Shown here in pieces: positions 29,763 through 44,307 of a stretch of DNA of 64,000 bases (positions within the stretch are counted from its first letter, which is position 1; each line of letters starts with the position of its first letter). The position numbers and the translations under genes were made by a program. Below the pieces are notes generated by a model. That model made no database searches and had not been told where the DNA came from. It saw only the letters and a program-made list of their open reading frames with translations. Origin of the DNA: Pseudomonas sp. Irchel s3b2. Its GTDB lineage: Bacteria > Pseudomonadota > Gammaproteobacteria > Pseudomonadales > Pseudomonadaceae. The stretch spans positions 124,001-188,000 of the forward strand of contig NZ_FYEB01000001.1 in the NCBI RefSeq assembly GCF_900187445.1. Direction: 5' to 3'.

Positions 29763-32700
29763 ATGTTGATCCTGCGCGGCGCTCCTGCCCTTTCTGCCTT
29801 TCGCCACAGCAAACTCCTTGAGCAACTGAGCCAGAAGGTTCCGGCTGTCAGTGGCTTGTATGCTGAATTCGCTCACTTCGCCGAAGTTGCCGGCGTCCTG
29901 ACCGGCGACGAACAGCAGGTGCTCGCGCGCCTTCTGAAGTACGGCCCAAGCGTTCCAGTACAAGAGCCAACCGGTCGTCTGTTTCTGGTGTTGCCACGTT
30001 TTGGCACCATCTCGCCGTGGTCCAGTAAAGCCAGCGACATCGCTCGCAACTGCGGCCTGACCAAGATCCAGCGCCTGGAGCGCGGTATCGCGTTCTACGT
30101 CGCCGGCCAGTTCAGCGACGCCGAAGCGCAGCTGATCTCGGACGCGCTGCATGACCGTATGACCCAAATCGTCCTCGGTAACCTCGAACAAGCCGCCGGC
30201 CTGTTCAGCCACGCCGAGCCAAAACCCCTGACCGCGATCGACGTGTTGGGTGGCGGCCGCGCCGCGCTGGAAAAAGCCAACACCGAGCTGGGCCTGGCCT
30301 TGGCCGAAGACGAGATCGACTATCTGGTCGCAGCCTTCGTCGGCTTGAAGCGCAACCCGCATGACATCGAATTGATGATGTTTGCCCAGGCGAATTCCGA
30401 GCACTGCCGTCACAAGATCTTCAACGCCAGTTGGGACATCGACGGTCAGAGCCAGGAAAAAAGCCTGTTCGGCATGATCAAGAACACCTACCAGATGCAC
30501 AGCGAAGGTGTTCTGTCGGCTTATAAAGACAACGCCTCGGTGATCGTCGGCTCCGTTGCCGGCCGTTTCTTCCCGGACCCTGAAACCCGCCAGTACGGCG
30601 CGGTGCAGGAACCGGTGCACATCCTGATGAAAGTCGAAACTCACAACCACCCAACCGCGATTGCCCCGTTCCCGGGCGCGTCCACCGGTTCTGGCGGCGA
30701 GATTCGCGACGAAGGTGCAACCGGTCGCGGCGCCAAGCCAAAGGCTGGCCTGACCGGTTTCACCGTGTCCAACCTGCAGATCCCGGGCTTCGAGCAGCCG
30801 TGGGAAGTGCCGTACGGCAAGCCTGAGCGCATCGTTACCGCGCTGGACATCATGATCGAAGGCCCGTTGGGCGGTGCCGCGTTCAACAACGAATTCGGCC
30901 GTCCGGCCCTGACCGGTTACTTCCGTACCTTCGAACAGTCGATCACCACCCCGCGTGGCGACGAAGTTCGCGGTTACCACAAGCCGATCATGCTGGCTGG
31001 CGGCATGGGTAACATCCGTGCCGAACACGTGCAGAAAGGCGAGATCACCGTTGGTTCCAAGCTGATCGTGCTCGGCGGTCCGGCAATGCTCATCGGCCTG
31101 GGCGGCGGCGCTGCCTCTTCCATGGCCACCGGCACCAGCTCGGCGGATCTGGACTTCGCATCGGTACAGCGCGAAAACCCGGAAATGGAGCGTCGCTGCC
31201 AGGAAGTCATCGACCGTTGCTGGCAGTTGGGTGAACACAACCCGATCAGCTTCATCCACGACGTCGGCGCAGGCGGTCTGTCCAACGCCTTCCCGGAACT
31301 GGTCAACGATGGCAATCGTGGCGGTCGCTTCGAACTGCGCAACATTCCAAACGACGAGCCGGGCATGGCCCCGCATGAAATCTGGAGTAACGAATCCCAG
31401 GAACGCTACGTTCTGGCAGTCGGCCCGGCGGACTTCGAGCGCTTCCAGGCGATCTGCGAACGTGAGCGTTGCCCGTTTGCCGTGGTCGGCGAAGCCACTG
31501 CCGAACCGCAACTGACCGTGACTGACAGCCACTTCGGCAACAGCCCGGTGGACATGCCGCTCGAAGTGCTGCTGGGCAAAGCCCCGCGCATGCACCGTTC
31601 GGCCGTTCGCGAAAACGAGCTGGGCGACGATTTCGATCCGTCGACCCTCGAGATCGCGGACTGCGTCGAGCGCGTTCTGCATCACCCGGCCGTGGCCAGC
31701 AAAAGCTTCCTGATTACCATCGGCGACCGCACCATCACCGGCCTCGTGGCCCGTGACCAGATGGTCGGCCCGTGGCAGGTTCCGGTGGCTGACGTTGCCG
31801 TCACCGCCACCAGCTTCGACGTCTACACCGGTGAAGCCATGGCCATGGGCGAGCGCACTCCGCTGGCTCTGCTGGACGCTCCGGCGTCGGGCCGCATGGC
31901 CATCGGCGAAACCCTGACCAACATCGCGGCATCGCGCATCGCCAAGATATCCGACATCAAATTGTCGGCGAACTGGATGTCCGCCGCCGGTCACCCTGGT
32001 GAAGACGCGCGTCTGTACGACACCGTGAAAGCGGTCGGTATGGAATTGTGCCCGGACCTCGGCATCACCATTCCGGTGGGCAAGGACTCGATGTCCATGG
32101 CCACCCGCTGGAACGATGAGGGCGTCGACAAAACCGTGACTTCGCCAATGTCGCTGATCGTGACCGGTTTCGCGCCAGTGGCTGACATCCGTCAGACCAT
32201 GACCCCGCAACTGCGCATGGACAAGGGCACCACCGACCTGATCCTGATCGATCTCGGTCGCGGTCAGAACCGCATGGGCGCTTCGATCCTCGCTCAGGTT
32301 CACGGCAAACTCGGCAAGCAGGCACCGGACGTCGATGACGCCGAAGACCTGAAAGCCTTCTTCGCCGTGATCCAGGGCCTCAACGCCGACGGTCACTTGC
32401 TGGCTTACCACGACCGTTCCGACGGTGGTCTGCTGACCAGCGTGGTGGAAATGGCCTTCGCCGGTCACTGCGGTCTGAGCCTGAACCTTGACGGTCTGGC
32501 AGAAACCTCCGCCGACATCGCCGCGATCCTGTTCAACGAAGAGCTGGGTGCCGTGATCCAGGTTCGCCAGGACGCCACTCCAGACATCCTCGCGCAGTTC
32601 AGCGCTGCCGGTTTGGGCGACTGCGTGTCGGTGATCGGTCAGCCGATGAACAACGGCGAGATCAGCATCACTTTCAACGGCGACACCGTGTTCGAAGGTC

Positions 32701-33659
32701 AGCGTCGTCTGCTGCAACGTCAGTGGGCCGAGACCAGCTATCAGATCCAGCGTCTGCGTGATAACGCCGACTGCGCCGAGCAAGAGTTCGACGTGCTGCT
32801 GGAAGAAGACAACCCGGGCCTGAGCGTCAAGCTCAGCTACGACGTCAATCAGGACGTCGCCGCGCCTTACATCAAGAAAGGCATTCGCCCACAGGTTGCC
32901 GTGCTGCGTGAGCAGGGCGTCAACGGTCAGGTGGAAATGGCGGCTGCGTTCGATCGCGCCGGTTTCAACGCGATCGACGTGCACATGAGCGACATTCTGG
33001 CCGGCCGTGTCGACCTGAACGAGTTCAAAGGTCTGGTAGCTTGCGGCGGTTTCTCCTACGGCGACGTACTGGGTGCCGGCGAAGGCTGGGCCAAGTCCGC
33101 GCTGTTCAACAGCCGCGCTCGCGATGCTTTCCAGGGCTTCTTCGAGCGTAACGACAGCTTCACCCTCGGCGTGTGCAACGGTTGCCAGATGATGTCCAAC
33201 CTGCACGAGCTGATCCCGGGCAGCGAGTTCTGGCCGCACTTCGTGCGTAACCGTTCCGAGCAGTTCGAAGCCCGCGTGGCGATGGTGCAGATCCAGGAGT
33301 CGAACTCGATCTTCCTGCAGGGCATGGCCGGTTCGCGCATGCCGATCGCCATCGCCCACGGCGAAGGTCATGCTGAATTCGCCAGCGAAGAAGCGTTGCT
33401 GGAAGCCGATCTGTCGGGTTGCGTGGCGATGCGTTTCGTCGACAACCACGGCAAGGTCACCGAAAACTATCCGGCCAACCCGAACGGTTCGCCGCGCGGG
33501 ATCACCGGTTTGACCAGCCGTGACGGTCGCGTGACCATCATGATGCCGCACCCGGAGCGTGTATTCCGCGCCGTGCAGAACTCGTGGCGTTCGGAAGACT
33601 GGAACGAAGACGCACCTTGGATGCGTATGTTCCGTAACGCTCGTGTGTGGGTTAACTAA
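29763..33659 (+). CDS. purL: Phosphoribosylformylglycinamidine synthase
   Basis: A 1298-aa large-type PurL for step four of purine synthesis: ATP and glutamine convert FGAR to FGAM. An N-terminal PurS-like domain is followed by two AIRS-like ATPase halves ([27 protein letters not shown]) and a class I glutamine amidotransferase domain. Its nucleophile is C1138 in LGVCNGCQM. Length is as expected for gamma-proteobacteria. It is monocistronic or paired with the small downstream gene. Confidence 0.97.
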   Translation: MLILRGAPALSAFRHSKLLEQLSQKVPAVSGLYAEFAHFAEVAGVLTGDEQQVLARLLKYGPSVPVQEPTGRLFLVLPRFGTISPWSSKASDIARNCGLTKIQRLERGIAFYVAGQFSDAEAQLISDALHDRMTQIVLGNLEQAAGLFSHAEPKPLTAIDVLGGGRAALEKANTELGLALAEDEIDYLVAAFVGLKRNPHDIELMMFAQANSEHCRHKIFNASWDIDGQSQEKSLFGMIKNTYQMHSEGVLSAYKDNASVIVGSVAGRFFPDPETRQYGAVQEPVHILMKVETHNHPTAIAPFPGASTGSGGEIRDEGATGRGAKPKAGLTGFTVSNLQIPGFEQPWEVPYGKPERIVTALDIMIEGPLGGAAFNNEFGRPALTGYFRTFEQSITTPRGDEVRGYHKPIMLAGGMGNIRAEHVQKGEITVGSKLIVLGGPAMLIGLGGGAASSMATGTSSADLDFASVQRENPEMERRCQEVIDRCWQLGEHNPISFIHDVGAGGLSNAFPELVNDGNRGGRFELRNIPNDEPGMAPHEIWSNESQERYVLAVGPADFERFQAICERERCPFAVVGEATAEPQLTVTDSHFGNSPVDMPLEVLLGKAPRMHRSAVRENELGDDFDPSTLEIADCVERVLHHPAVASKSFLITIGDRTITGLVARDQMVGPWQVPVADVAVTATSFDVYTGEAMAMGERTPLALLDAPASGRMAIGETLTNIAASRIAKISDIKLSANWMSAAGHPGEDARLYDTVKAVGMELCPDLGITIPVGKDSMSMATRWNDEGVDKTVTSPMSLIVTGFAPVADIRQTMTPQLRMDKGTTDLILIDLGRGQNRMGASILAQVHGKLGKQAPDVDDAEDLKAFFAVIQGLNADGHLLAYHDRSDGGLLTSVVEMAFAGHCGLSLNLDGLAETSADIAAILFNEELGAVIQVRQDATPDILAQFSAAGLGDCVSVIGQPMNNGEISITFNGDTVFEGQRRLLQRQWAETSYQIQRLRDNADCAEQEFDVLLEEDNPGLSVKLSYDVNQDVAAPYIKKGIRPQVAVLREQGVNGQVEMAAAFDRAGFNAIDVHMSDILAGRVDLNEFKGLVACGGFSYGDVLGAGEGWAKSALFNSRARDAFQGFFERNDSFTLGVCNGCQMMSNLHELIPGSEFWPHFVRNRSEQFEARVAMVQIQESNSIFLQGMAGSRMPIAIAHGEGHAEFASEEALLEADLSGCVAMRFVDNHGKVTENYPANPNGSPRGITGLTSRDGRVTIMMPHPERVFRAVQNSWRSEDWNEDAPWMRMFRNARVWVN

Positions 33660-33664
33660 GCGCC

Positions 33665-33976
33665 GTGTACAAGCTCAGTTTTTTTGTTCCGGCCAGTCAT
33701 GTCGAGGTGGTCAAGAGTGCTGTGTTTGCTGCCGGTGGTGGGCGGATCGGGGCTTATGATCACTGTGCGTGGCAGGTGTTCGGGTTGGGTCAGTTTCGTC
33801 CACTGGATGGCAGTCAGCCGTTCATTGGCGAAGCGGGGCAGGTCGAGCAGGTTGAGGAATGGAAGGTTGAGCTTGTGGTCAGCGATGAGTTGATTCGGGC
33901 GGTGGTGGTGGCTCTGAAAGAGAGCCATCCCTATGAGACGCCAGCTTACGAGGTATGGCGGTTGGAAGATTTCTGA
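33665..33976 (+). CDS. NIF3-like (CutA1-type) domain protein
   Basis: A 103-aa protein corresponding to the small inserted domain of YqfO/NIF3 family proteins. It reads YKLSFFVPASHVEVVKSAVFAAG, then GAYDHCAWQV and a closing HPYETPAYEVWRL, the CutA1/PII-like fold. Stand-alone versions are common in Pseudomonas and have no settled function. The GTG start at 33665 lies 6 bp after the purL stop, so it is probably read with purL. A strong terminator follows. Confidence 0.85.
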   Translation: MYKLSFFVPASHVEVVKSAVFAAGGGRIGAYDHCAWQVFGLGQFRPLDGSQPFIGEAGQVEQVEEWKVELVVSDELIRAVVVALKESHPYETPAYEVWRLEDF

Positions 33977-33997
33977 TCTTCCTGGCCGCTGAAATGA

Positions 33998-34031
33998 GAA
34001 ACCCGCTGAAAGTGATTTCAGCGGGTTTTTT
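33998..34031 (+). terminator. Terminator after purL and the NIF3-like gene
   Basis: AAACCCGCTGAAA / TTTCAGCGGGTTT with a 4-base loop and a T run. Confidence 0.93.
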
Positions 34032-34033
34032 AT

Positions 34034-34101
34034 TGTGCGCCAGGCTTGCCGGCGATGGCGATCTTCAGGGCGCCAGCGCCAGCAAGCCGCGCTCCCGCAA
34101 T
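34034..34101. repeat. Decayed REP doublet
   Basis: GCCAGGCTTGCCGGCGATGG and, 20 bases on, CCAGCAAGCCGCGCTCCC resemble the two arms of the nearby doublets with several mismatches. It lies between the terminator and dolP. Confidence 0.4.
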
Positions 34102-34105
34102 GGGA

Positions 34106-35740
<1,635 letters not shown>

Positions 35741-35741
<1 letters not shown>

Positions 35742-37552
35742 CAGCGTGAGGTATCCGGCAGGCGTTGAACCTGACCGTTGATGAACTCTGCCCATGGCAA
35801 CTGACGCTCGACCCGCTGATTCTGAGTCATGCCCAGGCTGCCCGATTGGCCTTGGATGCGGCTGTCCGGCAAGGCCTTGAGTTGCCCCAGGCGCGGTGCC
35901 AGACGATAGGCATCCACGCCCATCGCGTACAGGCGGCCCAGGCTGCCGCCGGCTTGTGGCCATTGTGCAGTGACCTGTTTGCGCAGCGGGTCGTTGGCAT
36001 CCAGCAGCCATGGGGTTTCGCAGAAGCGAATACCGTTCATGTCGTTGTACTGGTTCTGGTCGCCGCTGGCGCTGAACACGTGGGAGGTGGCGTAAACCGG
36101 CACGTCACCCGCGTACTGGAAGTTCAGGGTTGGCTTGATCTGCTGGGCCTGTTGCGGCGTCGCGGCCAGGAAGATGAACTCGATGTCCTGGCGACGTGAA
36201 GGCTGTGCGGCAACCTGAGAGCCGACAGTGCTTTGCAGGCTCTTGGCGCGGCCTTCGCTCTGGCGCAACTGGAACATGTCGGCAATCTGCTGGGCCAATT
36301 GGACCGGTTGATCGACGCGTTCGGTCGCGACGATGCTGCCGCCGTTGGCTTGCCAATCCTGGCTGAACGCCTTGTATACGCGGTCGCCCCATTCGCCTTT
36401 CGGCACCATGATGGCGGCGCGGTGCAGGCCATCGGCGCGCGCACGACGGGACACTTCGCGGGCTTCGTCTTCGGCGGCCAGGCCGAACTGGAACAGTTGA
36501 GCCGGACCCTGTTCGCCTTCGCTGTAGTTCAGCGCCAGGGTGGTGATCGGCAGTTGCGGGCGCGCGCTGAGCTGTTTGACCAGCGGTTTTTCCAGCGGGC
36601 CGACCACCAGTTGCACGCCATCGGCCTGGGCCTTGCGATAGAACTCGTCGAGGGAGTTCAGACGCGAGCTGTCATAGAACTCGATGGCTGGCGGTTTCTG
36701 CCCGGCTTGTTGCGCCTGGTAGTGAGCGGCCATGAAACCTTCGCGCAGTGCTCTGCCAACCGATGCCAGCGGGCCGTCTTGCGGCAGCAGCAGGGCAATC
36801 TTGCTCAGGGGCTGGCTGGCCAGTTCCTTGAGTTTGGTCAGTGGCAACGGCAGTTGGATGGCAGCCGGGTGCTTTGGATTGTGTTCGCGCCAGTTGTCGA
36901 TCGCGGCTTGCTGCTGTTCCAGGGTGCCGGCCGTTTTCACCGCCAGCGCCAGACGTATCCAGCCGCCGAGGTCATCGTCGGTGGTCGGCTGCAATTGATC
37001 GGTCGGCAGCGAAGCGATCAGGGTCCAGATCGCTTCATGGTTTTTGCTGGCTGCTTCACCTTCAAGCATCGGGGCAATGAAGATGCGCTCCCGTGCGGCG
37101 GCCAGGGTCTGGCCATCGGCCTCAAGGGCACGGGCATGAACGGTGCCGGTGCGAACCTGTTGTTCGACGGGCAGTTCACCCAAACGTTGCAGACTCGGAT
37201 GGCTCAGAGCAGTCAGCGCCGCTTTCGGCTGATTGCGGACCATGGCCAGTTCAGCTGCCAGGGTACTGGCGAAGACTTGTTGGCCTGGCTTGAGTTGTTC
37301 CGTCGGTACTTGTTGCAGGATTTGCGCGGACTGGCCGGCATTGCCCTGACGATAAGCCAGGTCTGCTGCGCTCAAGCGCAATAGAGCGGCTTTTTCCGGA
37401 TCCTTGCTTTTAGCGGCCTGTTCGAGCAATTGCTCGATACTGGCGTCCGGGGTCCGTGGAAGTTCGCCAAGGCTGGAAGAGGGCGAGCTGGCGCAAGCCG
37501 CCAGCAAGGCAGCGAGGCAAAGGGCAGAGAACAGCCGCAGGCAAGCGATCAT
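35741..37552 (-). CDS. lpoA: Penicillin-binding protein activator LpoA (LppC family)
   Basis: A 603-aa outer-membrane lipoprotein; the lipobox is LLAAC with C20. An N-terminal TPR-like helical domain runs to about residue 255. The C-terminal domain is a periplasmic-binding fold (KIALLLPQDGPLASVGRALREG onwards, read as KIALLLPQDGPLASV then GRALREG). In E. coli LpoA stimulates PBP1A. It is divergent from rsmI and heads lpoA-yraN-gmhA-dolP. Confidence 0.94.
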
Positions 37553-37762
37553 GTAAGTGTTCCTGATACTCGATCAAATTAGCGGGGAATTGTACCCAAG
37601 CGCTGGCCGGGGCGCGATGTTACTGGCGTGAATCGATCAATTTAGCTCGTGTAAATGTTGCAGCACTGCACAAAAGGCTGGCAAACCCGGAGAGGGTGAG
37701 ACGTATCGCAAGCGCCGCTACGCGCTACAATGTCGCCTTTTACCGATCATGAGGTGTGCGCT

Positions 37763-38635
37763 TTGACTGCTCCAGGTGCTTTGAATTCCGCTGCTGGCTC
37801 GCTTTATGTGGTGGCGACGCCCATCGGCAACCTGGACGACATCAGTGCGCGTGCGCTGAAGATCCTGCGCGAGGTCGCTTTGATCGCTGCCGAAGACACT
37901 CGCCATTCCCAGCGATTGATGCAGCATTTCGGCATTCCGACGCCGCTGGCTGCCTGCCATGAACACAACGAGCGGGAGGAGGGTAACCGCTTTATCACGC
38001 GTCTGCTGGCGGGCGACGATGTGGCGTTGATCTCCGACGCCGGGACGCCGCTGATTTCCGATCCGGGTTATCACCTGGTGCGTCAGGCTCGTGCCGCGGG
38101 AATCAATGTGGTGCCGGTTCCGGGTGCATGTGCATTGATTGCGGCGTTGTCGGCGGCGGGGCTGCCGTCCGACCGTTTCATCTTCGAAGGTTTTTTGCCG
38201 GCCAAGGCTGTCGGCCGACGTGCTCGTCTGGAACTGGTAAAAGAAGAGCCGCGCACACTGATTTTCTATGAAGCACCGCACCGCATCCTTGAATGCCTGC
38301 AAGACATGGAGCTGGTATTCGGCGCCGAGCGCCCGGCATTGCTGGCGCGGGAGCTGACCAAGACTTTCGAAACCCTCAAAGGCTTGCCGTTGGCCGAGTT
38401 GCGCGAGTTTGTCGAATCAGACAGCAATCAGCAGCGTGGCGAGTGTGTGGTGCTGGTGGCGGGCTGGACTGCCCCTGAGACTGAAGACGCTGTCAGCAGT
38501 GAGGCGATGCGTATTCTCAACCTGTTACTCGAAGAGATGCCGCTCAAGCGTGCGGCGGCATTGGCGGCGCAAATTACCGGTGAGCGCAAGAATGTGCTCT
38601 ATCAGGTCGCGCTGGATAAACAGAAGGGCGAGTAA
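37763..38635 (+). CDS. rsmI: 16S rRNA (cytidine(1402)-2'-O)-methyltransferase RsmI
   Basis: A 290-aa SAM-dependent methyltransferase of the tetrapyrrole-methylase fold, which with RsmH makes m4Cm1402 in 16S rRNA. It has LYVVATPIGNLDDI, AAEDTRHSQRLM, LISDAGTPLISDPG and the PVPGACALIAALSAAGL segment. I chose TTG 37763 (MTAPGALNSAAGSLY), with GAGGTG at 37751-37756 as ribosome site; a GTG at 37754 falls inside that site. RsmH is encoded about 1.2 kb further on. Confidence 0.93.
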   Translation: MTAPGALNSAAGSLYVVATPIGNLDDISARALKILREVALIAAEDTRHSQRLMQHFGIPTPLAACHEHNEREEGNRFITRLLAGDDVALISDAGTPLISDPGYHLVRQARAAGINVVPVPGACALIAALSAAGLPSDRFIFEGFLPAKAVGRRARLELVKEEPRTLIFYEAPHRILECLQDMELVFGAERPALLARELTKTFETLKGLPLAELREFVESDSNQQRGECVVLVAGWTAPETEDAVSSEAMRILNLLLEEMPLKRAAALAAQITGERKNVLYQVALDKQKGE

Positions 38636-38670
38636 ACCGACGTGCAGCGCCGGCCAGAGGCTTTTAGCGC

Positions 38671-38698
38671 TTGTTCTTCGGCCGCTCTGCCGTTAATC
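38671..38698 (+). promoter_or_regulatory. Candidate rnpB promoter
   Basis: TTGTTC (38671-38676), a 16-bp spacer and TTAATC (38693-38698). The predicted start is at the first base of the RNase P P1 stem, about 7 bases downstream. Confidence 0.6.
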
Positions 38699-38704
38699 TT
38701 CGCG

Positions 38705-39060
38705 GCGGAGAGTCGATCGGACAGTCGCTGCCCTCTATGAAAATTAGGGGGGGGAGGAAAGTCCGGGCTCCATAGGGCGAAGTGCCAGGTAATGCCTGGG
38801 AGGCGTGAGCCTACGGAAAGTGCCACAGAAAATAACCGCCTAAGCGCTTCGGCGCCGGTAAGGGTGAAAAGGTGCGGTAAGAGCGCACCGCACGTCTGGC
38901 AACAGTTCGTGGCTAGGTAAACCCCACTTGGAGCAAGACCAAATAGGGTCCCAAGGCGTGGCCCGCGCTGGGACCGGGTAGGTTGCTAAAGATGTCCAGT
39001 GATGGCCATCGTAGACGAATGACTGTTCAAGACAGAACCCGGCTTACAGATCGACTCTCC
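38705..39060 (+). ncRNA. rnpB: RNase P RNA (type A)
   Basis: The catalytic RNA of RNase P, which trims tRNA 5' ends. The conserved core GAGGAAAGTCCGGGCTCC is followed by ATAGGGC, GCCAGGTAATGCCTGGG and the 3' conserved ACAGAACCCGGCTTACAGA. The 12-base ends GGAGAGTCGATC and GATCGACTCTCC pair as helix P1, fixing both termini. About 356 nt. A T6 run three bases after the 3' end should release the transcript. It sits between rsmI and mraZ as in other Pseudomonas. Confidence 0.97.
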
Positions 39061-39074
39061 ACCTTTTTTCCTCT

Positions 39075-39137
39075 CTGCTGAATCTTTGGCAGGGATGTGC
39101 GTAATGACAATTTCCCTCCCTGCTGAATCAATAGCAG
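39075..39137 (+). repeat. Two tandem CTGCTGAATC hairpins after rnpB
   Basis: CTGCTGAATC followed by GCAG occurs at 39075-39093 and 39120-39137. Each copy could form a short 4-5 bp stem. The surrounding 250 bp before the mraZ promoter are A/T-rich and hold no credible gene. They may be backup 3' processing or termination signals of rnpB; this is a guess. Confidence 0.4.
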
Positions 39138-39311
39138 AAGCGCTTTTGTAATACCGAAAAAATCTTACTCTTAACAAACTACTTTAACTTCTGAACGCAG
39201 CCTTCTGTGCTGATTCAAGTTATTGAGCGAATTCATCCGTCAGATTCTCGTTTACCCTCCTTTTGCGCTCCTAAATCTCCGTTCTGTAAGGCTTTTCCTT
39301 TAATCCGCGCC

Positions 39312-39341
39312 TTGACGGTGTGGTGGGCGCATTCCTATAGT
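39312..39341 (+). promoter_or_regulatory. Sigma-70 promoter of the dcw cluster (Pmra)
   Basis: TTGACG (39312-39317), an 18-bp spacer and TATAGT (39336-39341). This is the best promoter match in the window and lies 75 bp before mraZ. It likely drives the start of the division cluster. Confidence 0.8.
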
Positions 39342-39350
39342 GTGCGCAAG

Positions 39351-39375
39351 TGGCGGAAAGTGGCATGAAGTGGGT
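39351..39375 (+). promoter_or_regulatory. MraZ operator: three TGG repeats at 10-bp spacing
   Basis: TGGCG (39351), TGGCA (39361) and TGGGT (39371) recur exactly every 10 bp, just downstream of the promoter. MraZ is known to bind direct TGGGN repeats with 5-bp spacers before its own gene in E. coli, so autorepression is expected. Confidence 0.78.
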
Positions 39376-39415
39376 TTTTTGAACGCAAAACGCTAATATT
39401 TGGAGAAACGCTGAC

Positions 39416-39871
39416 GTGTTTCGCGGAGCTAACGCTATCAGTCTCGATGCAAAGGGCCGTCTCGCAATGCCGAGCCGGTACCGTGACGAGCTGGTTTCGC
39501 GTAGTTCCGGTCAGTTAATCGTCACCATCGATGCCGTTGATCCGTGTTTGTGTGTTTATCCCCTCGATGAGTGGGAAATTATCGAAACCAAACTGCGCGC
39601 ACTGCCTTCGCTTCGCGAAGAGAACCGCCGCCTGCAACGTTTACTGATTGGTAATGCCGTCGACCTCGAGCTCGATGGCAGTGGTCGTTTTCTGGTTCCG
39701 CCGCGTCTTCGCGAATATGCCAAGTTGGATAAGCGCGCAATGTTGGTAGGCCAACTGAACAAGTTCCAATTGTGGGACGAGGATGCCTGGAATGCGGTTT
39801 CTGCCGCTGACCTGGCTGCTATTCAACAACCGGGCGCTATGCCTGATGAACTGCGTGATTTAATCCTGTGA
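39416..39871 (+). CDS. mraZ: Transcriptional regulator MraZ
   Basis: A 151-aa protein with two SpoVT-AbrB-like repeats, each with the DxxGR motif: [19 protein letters not shown] and [19 protein letters not shown]. It forms a ring and represses the dcw promoter. The GTG start is at 39416, after TTGGAGAAACG. It overlaps rsmH by 4 bp. Confidence 0.96.
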   Translation: MFRGANAISLDAKGRLAMPSRYRDELVSRSSGQLIVTIDAVDPCLCVYPLDEWEIIETKLRALPSLREENRRLQRLLIGNAVDLELDGSGRFLVPPRLREYAKLDKRAMLVGQLNKFQLWDEDAWNAVSAADLAAIQQPGAMPDELRDLIL

Positions 39872-40811
39872 CTATTGATAGCGGCTTTAACCACATCACC
39901 GTACTGCTTGACGAAGCCGTCGAGGCTCTCGCCGTACGTCCTGATGGCTGCTATCTGGACGGTACGTTCGGACGTGGCGGACATAGTCGGTTGATCCTCA
40001 GCCAGCTTGGGCCTGATGGCCGGTTGCTCGGATTCGACAAGGATCCTCAAGCGATTGCCACCGGGCAAACGCTAGCGGCCGAAGACGGCCGCTTTGTCGT
40101 TGTACAGCGCAGCTTTGCCGAGCTCGGATCGGAAGTCGCCGAACGCGGTCTGGCCGGCAAGGTCAGCGGCGTCCTGCTCGACCTCGGCGTGTCTTCGCCG
40201 CAGCTCGACGACCCTGAGCGCGGTTTCAGTTTCCTCAACGACGGTCCGTTGGACATGCGCATGGACCCGTCTCGCGGGATCAGCGCCGCCGAGTTCGTCA
40301 ACACTGCGCCGGTGGAAGAAATCGCCCGGGTGTTCAAGGAATATGGCGAAGAACGTTTCTCCGGTCGCATGGCGCGTGCCGTGGCCGAGCGTCGCGACAT
40401 CAAGCCGTTCGAGCGCACTGGCGATCTGGCTGAAGTGCTGAAAGTCGCCAACCCTGCGTGGGAAAAAGGCAAGAACCCGGCCACCCGTGCATTCCAGGGT
40501 CTGCGTATTCACGTCAACAACGAACTGGGCGATCTGGAAGCCGGCCTCCAAGCCGCGCTGGAATGCCTGGAAGTAGGCGGCCGTCTGGTCGTCATCAGCT
40601 TCCACTCGCTGGAAGACCGCATCGTCAAATTGTTCATGCGCAAACTGGTGAAAGGCGAAGCCGACAACCTGCCGCGCAACCTGCCGGTCCGTCACGTCGC
40701 TTTCGAACCGATAATCAAAATTCATGGCAAAGCGCAGACGGCCTCCGACGCCGAACTCAAAGCCAACCCACGTTCCCGTAGCGCCGTCATGCGCGTGGCG
40801 GAGAAGCTGCG

Positions 40812-40815
<4 letters not shown>
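39868..40815 (+). CDS. rsmH: 16S rRNA (cytosine(1402)-N(4))-methyltransferase RsmH
   Basis: A 315-aa SAM-dependent enzyme acting on the same nucleotide as RsmI. It has [13 protein letters not shown], the SAM motif [29 protein letters not shown] and the C-terminal [14 protein letters not shown]. The GTG start at 39868 overlaps the mraZ stop, and its end overlaps ftsL by 4 bp. Confidence 0.97.
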
Positions 40816-42843
<2,028 letters not shown>

Positions 42844-42844
<1 letters not shown>

Positions 42845-44307
42845 TGTCGCTGAGCCTGAACAAGATTTTCGCCCACGCCGGCCGCGATCTGTTGATCCGC
42901 GAATTGGCGCTGGACAGCCGCAACGTACGAGCAGGCGATCTGTTTCTCGCGGTTCCTGGTGGCAAGTTCGACGGGCGGGCGCACATCGCCGACGCCTTGC
43001 AACGTGGCGCCGCTGCCGTGGCTTATGAAGTCGAAGGCGCGACCGTGCTGCCGATTACCGACGTACCGCTGATTCCGGTCAAAGGCCTGGCGGCGCAGCT
43101 GTCGGACATTGCCGGGCGTTTTTATGGAGAACCGAGCCGCCACCTCAATCTGATTGGCGTGACCGGCACCAACGGTAAAACCAGCGTGACCCAATTGGTC
43201 GCCCAAGCGCTCGACCTGCTCGGTCAACACTGCGGCATCGTCGGCACTCTGGGCTCCGGTTTCTACGGCGCACTGGAAAGCGGTCTGCACACCACGCCGA
43301 ACCCGATTGCGGTGCAAGCGACCCTCGCCGACCTGAAAAAGGCCGGCGCCAAAGCTGTGGCCATGGAAGTTTCTTCCCACGGTCTGGATCAGGGCCGCGT
43401 GACTGCGTTGGCGTTCAATGTGGCGGTAATGACCAACTTGTCGCGCGATCATCTGGATTACCACGGCACCATGCAGGTCTATGGCGAAACCAAGGCCAAG
43501 TTGTTCGCCTGGAATGATCTGAAGTGCCGGGTGGTCAACCTCGACGACGATTTCGGCCGGCAACTGGCTGCCGATAAAGGCGAGTCGCGACTGATCACTT
43601 ACAGCCTGGAAGATTCCAGCGCCTATCTGTATTGCCGCGAAGCGCAGTTCGACGACGAAGGCGTGCGCGCCACGCTGGTCACGCCGCAAGGCGAGCAGCA
43701 TTTGCGCAGCACCTTGCTTGGTCGTTTCAACCTGAGCAATGTGTTGGCCGCGGTTGGCGCCTTGCTCGGACTGGACTACGCGCTGGACGAAATCCTCAAA
43801 GTACTGCCGAAACTCGAAGGCCCGGCCGGTCGCATGCAGCGTCTGGGCGGCGGTACTCAGCCATTGGTGGTGGTCGATTACGCCCACACACCGGATGCGC
43901 TGGAAAAAGTCTTGATGGCCCTGCGTCCTCACGCCAAAGGCCGGTTGCTGTGCCTGTTCGGTTGCGGCGGCGATCGTGATCGCGGCAAGCGTCCGCTGAT
44001 GGCGGAAGTGGTCGAGCGTCTGGCCGATGGCGTACTGGTCACCGATGACAATCCGCGTACCGAAGACCCAACCGTGATTTTCGACGACATCCGCGCCGGT
44101 TTCAGCGCTGTGGATAAAGTGACCTTCGTCGCCGGCCGTGGCCAGGCGATTGCCCAATTGATCGCCAGCGCTTCGGCGGATGACGTGATTGTCCTGGCCG
44201 GTAAAGGTCATGAGGACTATCAGGAAATCAACGGCGAGCGCCATGCTTTCTCCGATCTGGTCGAGGCCGATCACGCCCTGACCGCGTGGGAGGTGGCCCA
44301 TGCTTAA
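42844..44307 (+). CDS. murE: UDP-MurNAc-tripeptide ligase MurE (meso-DAP adding)
   Basis: A 487-aa cytoplasmic ligase that adds meso-diaminopimelate. The ATP loop is GVTGTNGKTSVTQLV. The DNPR motif in VTDDNPRTEDP is the signature of meso-DAP rather than lysine specificity. Three Mur domains are present. It overlaps ftsI by 1 bp and murF by 8 bp. Confidence 0.96.

Noticed and set aside
38986..39177. Small minus-strand ORF overlapping the end of rnpB
   Set aside because: It covers the conserved 3' part of the RNase P RNA, and its codon use and peptide look random.
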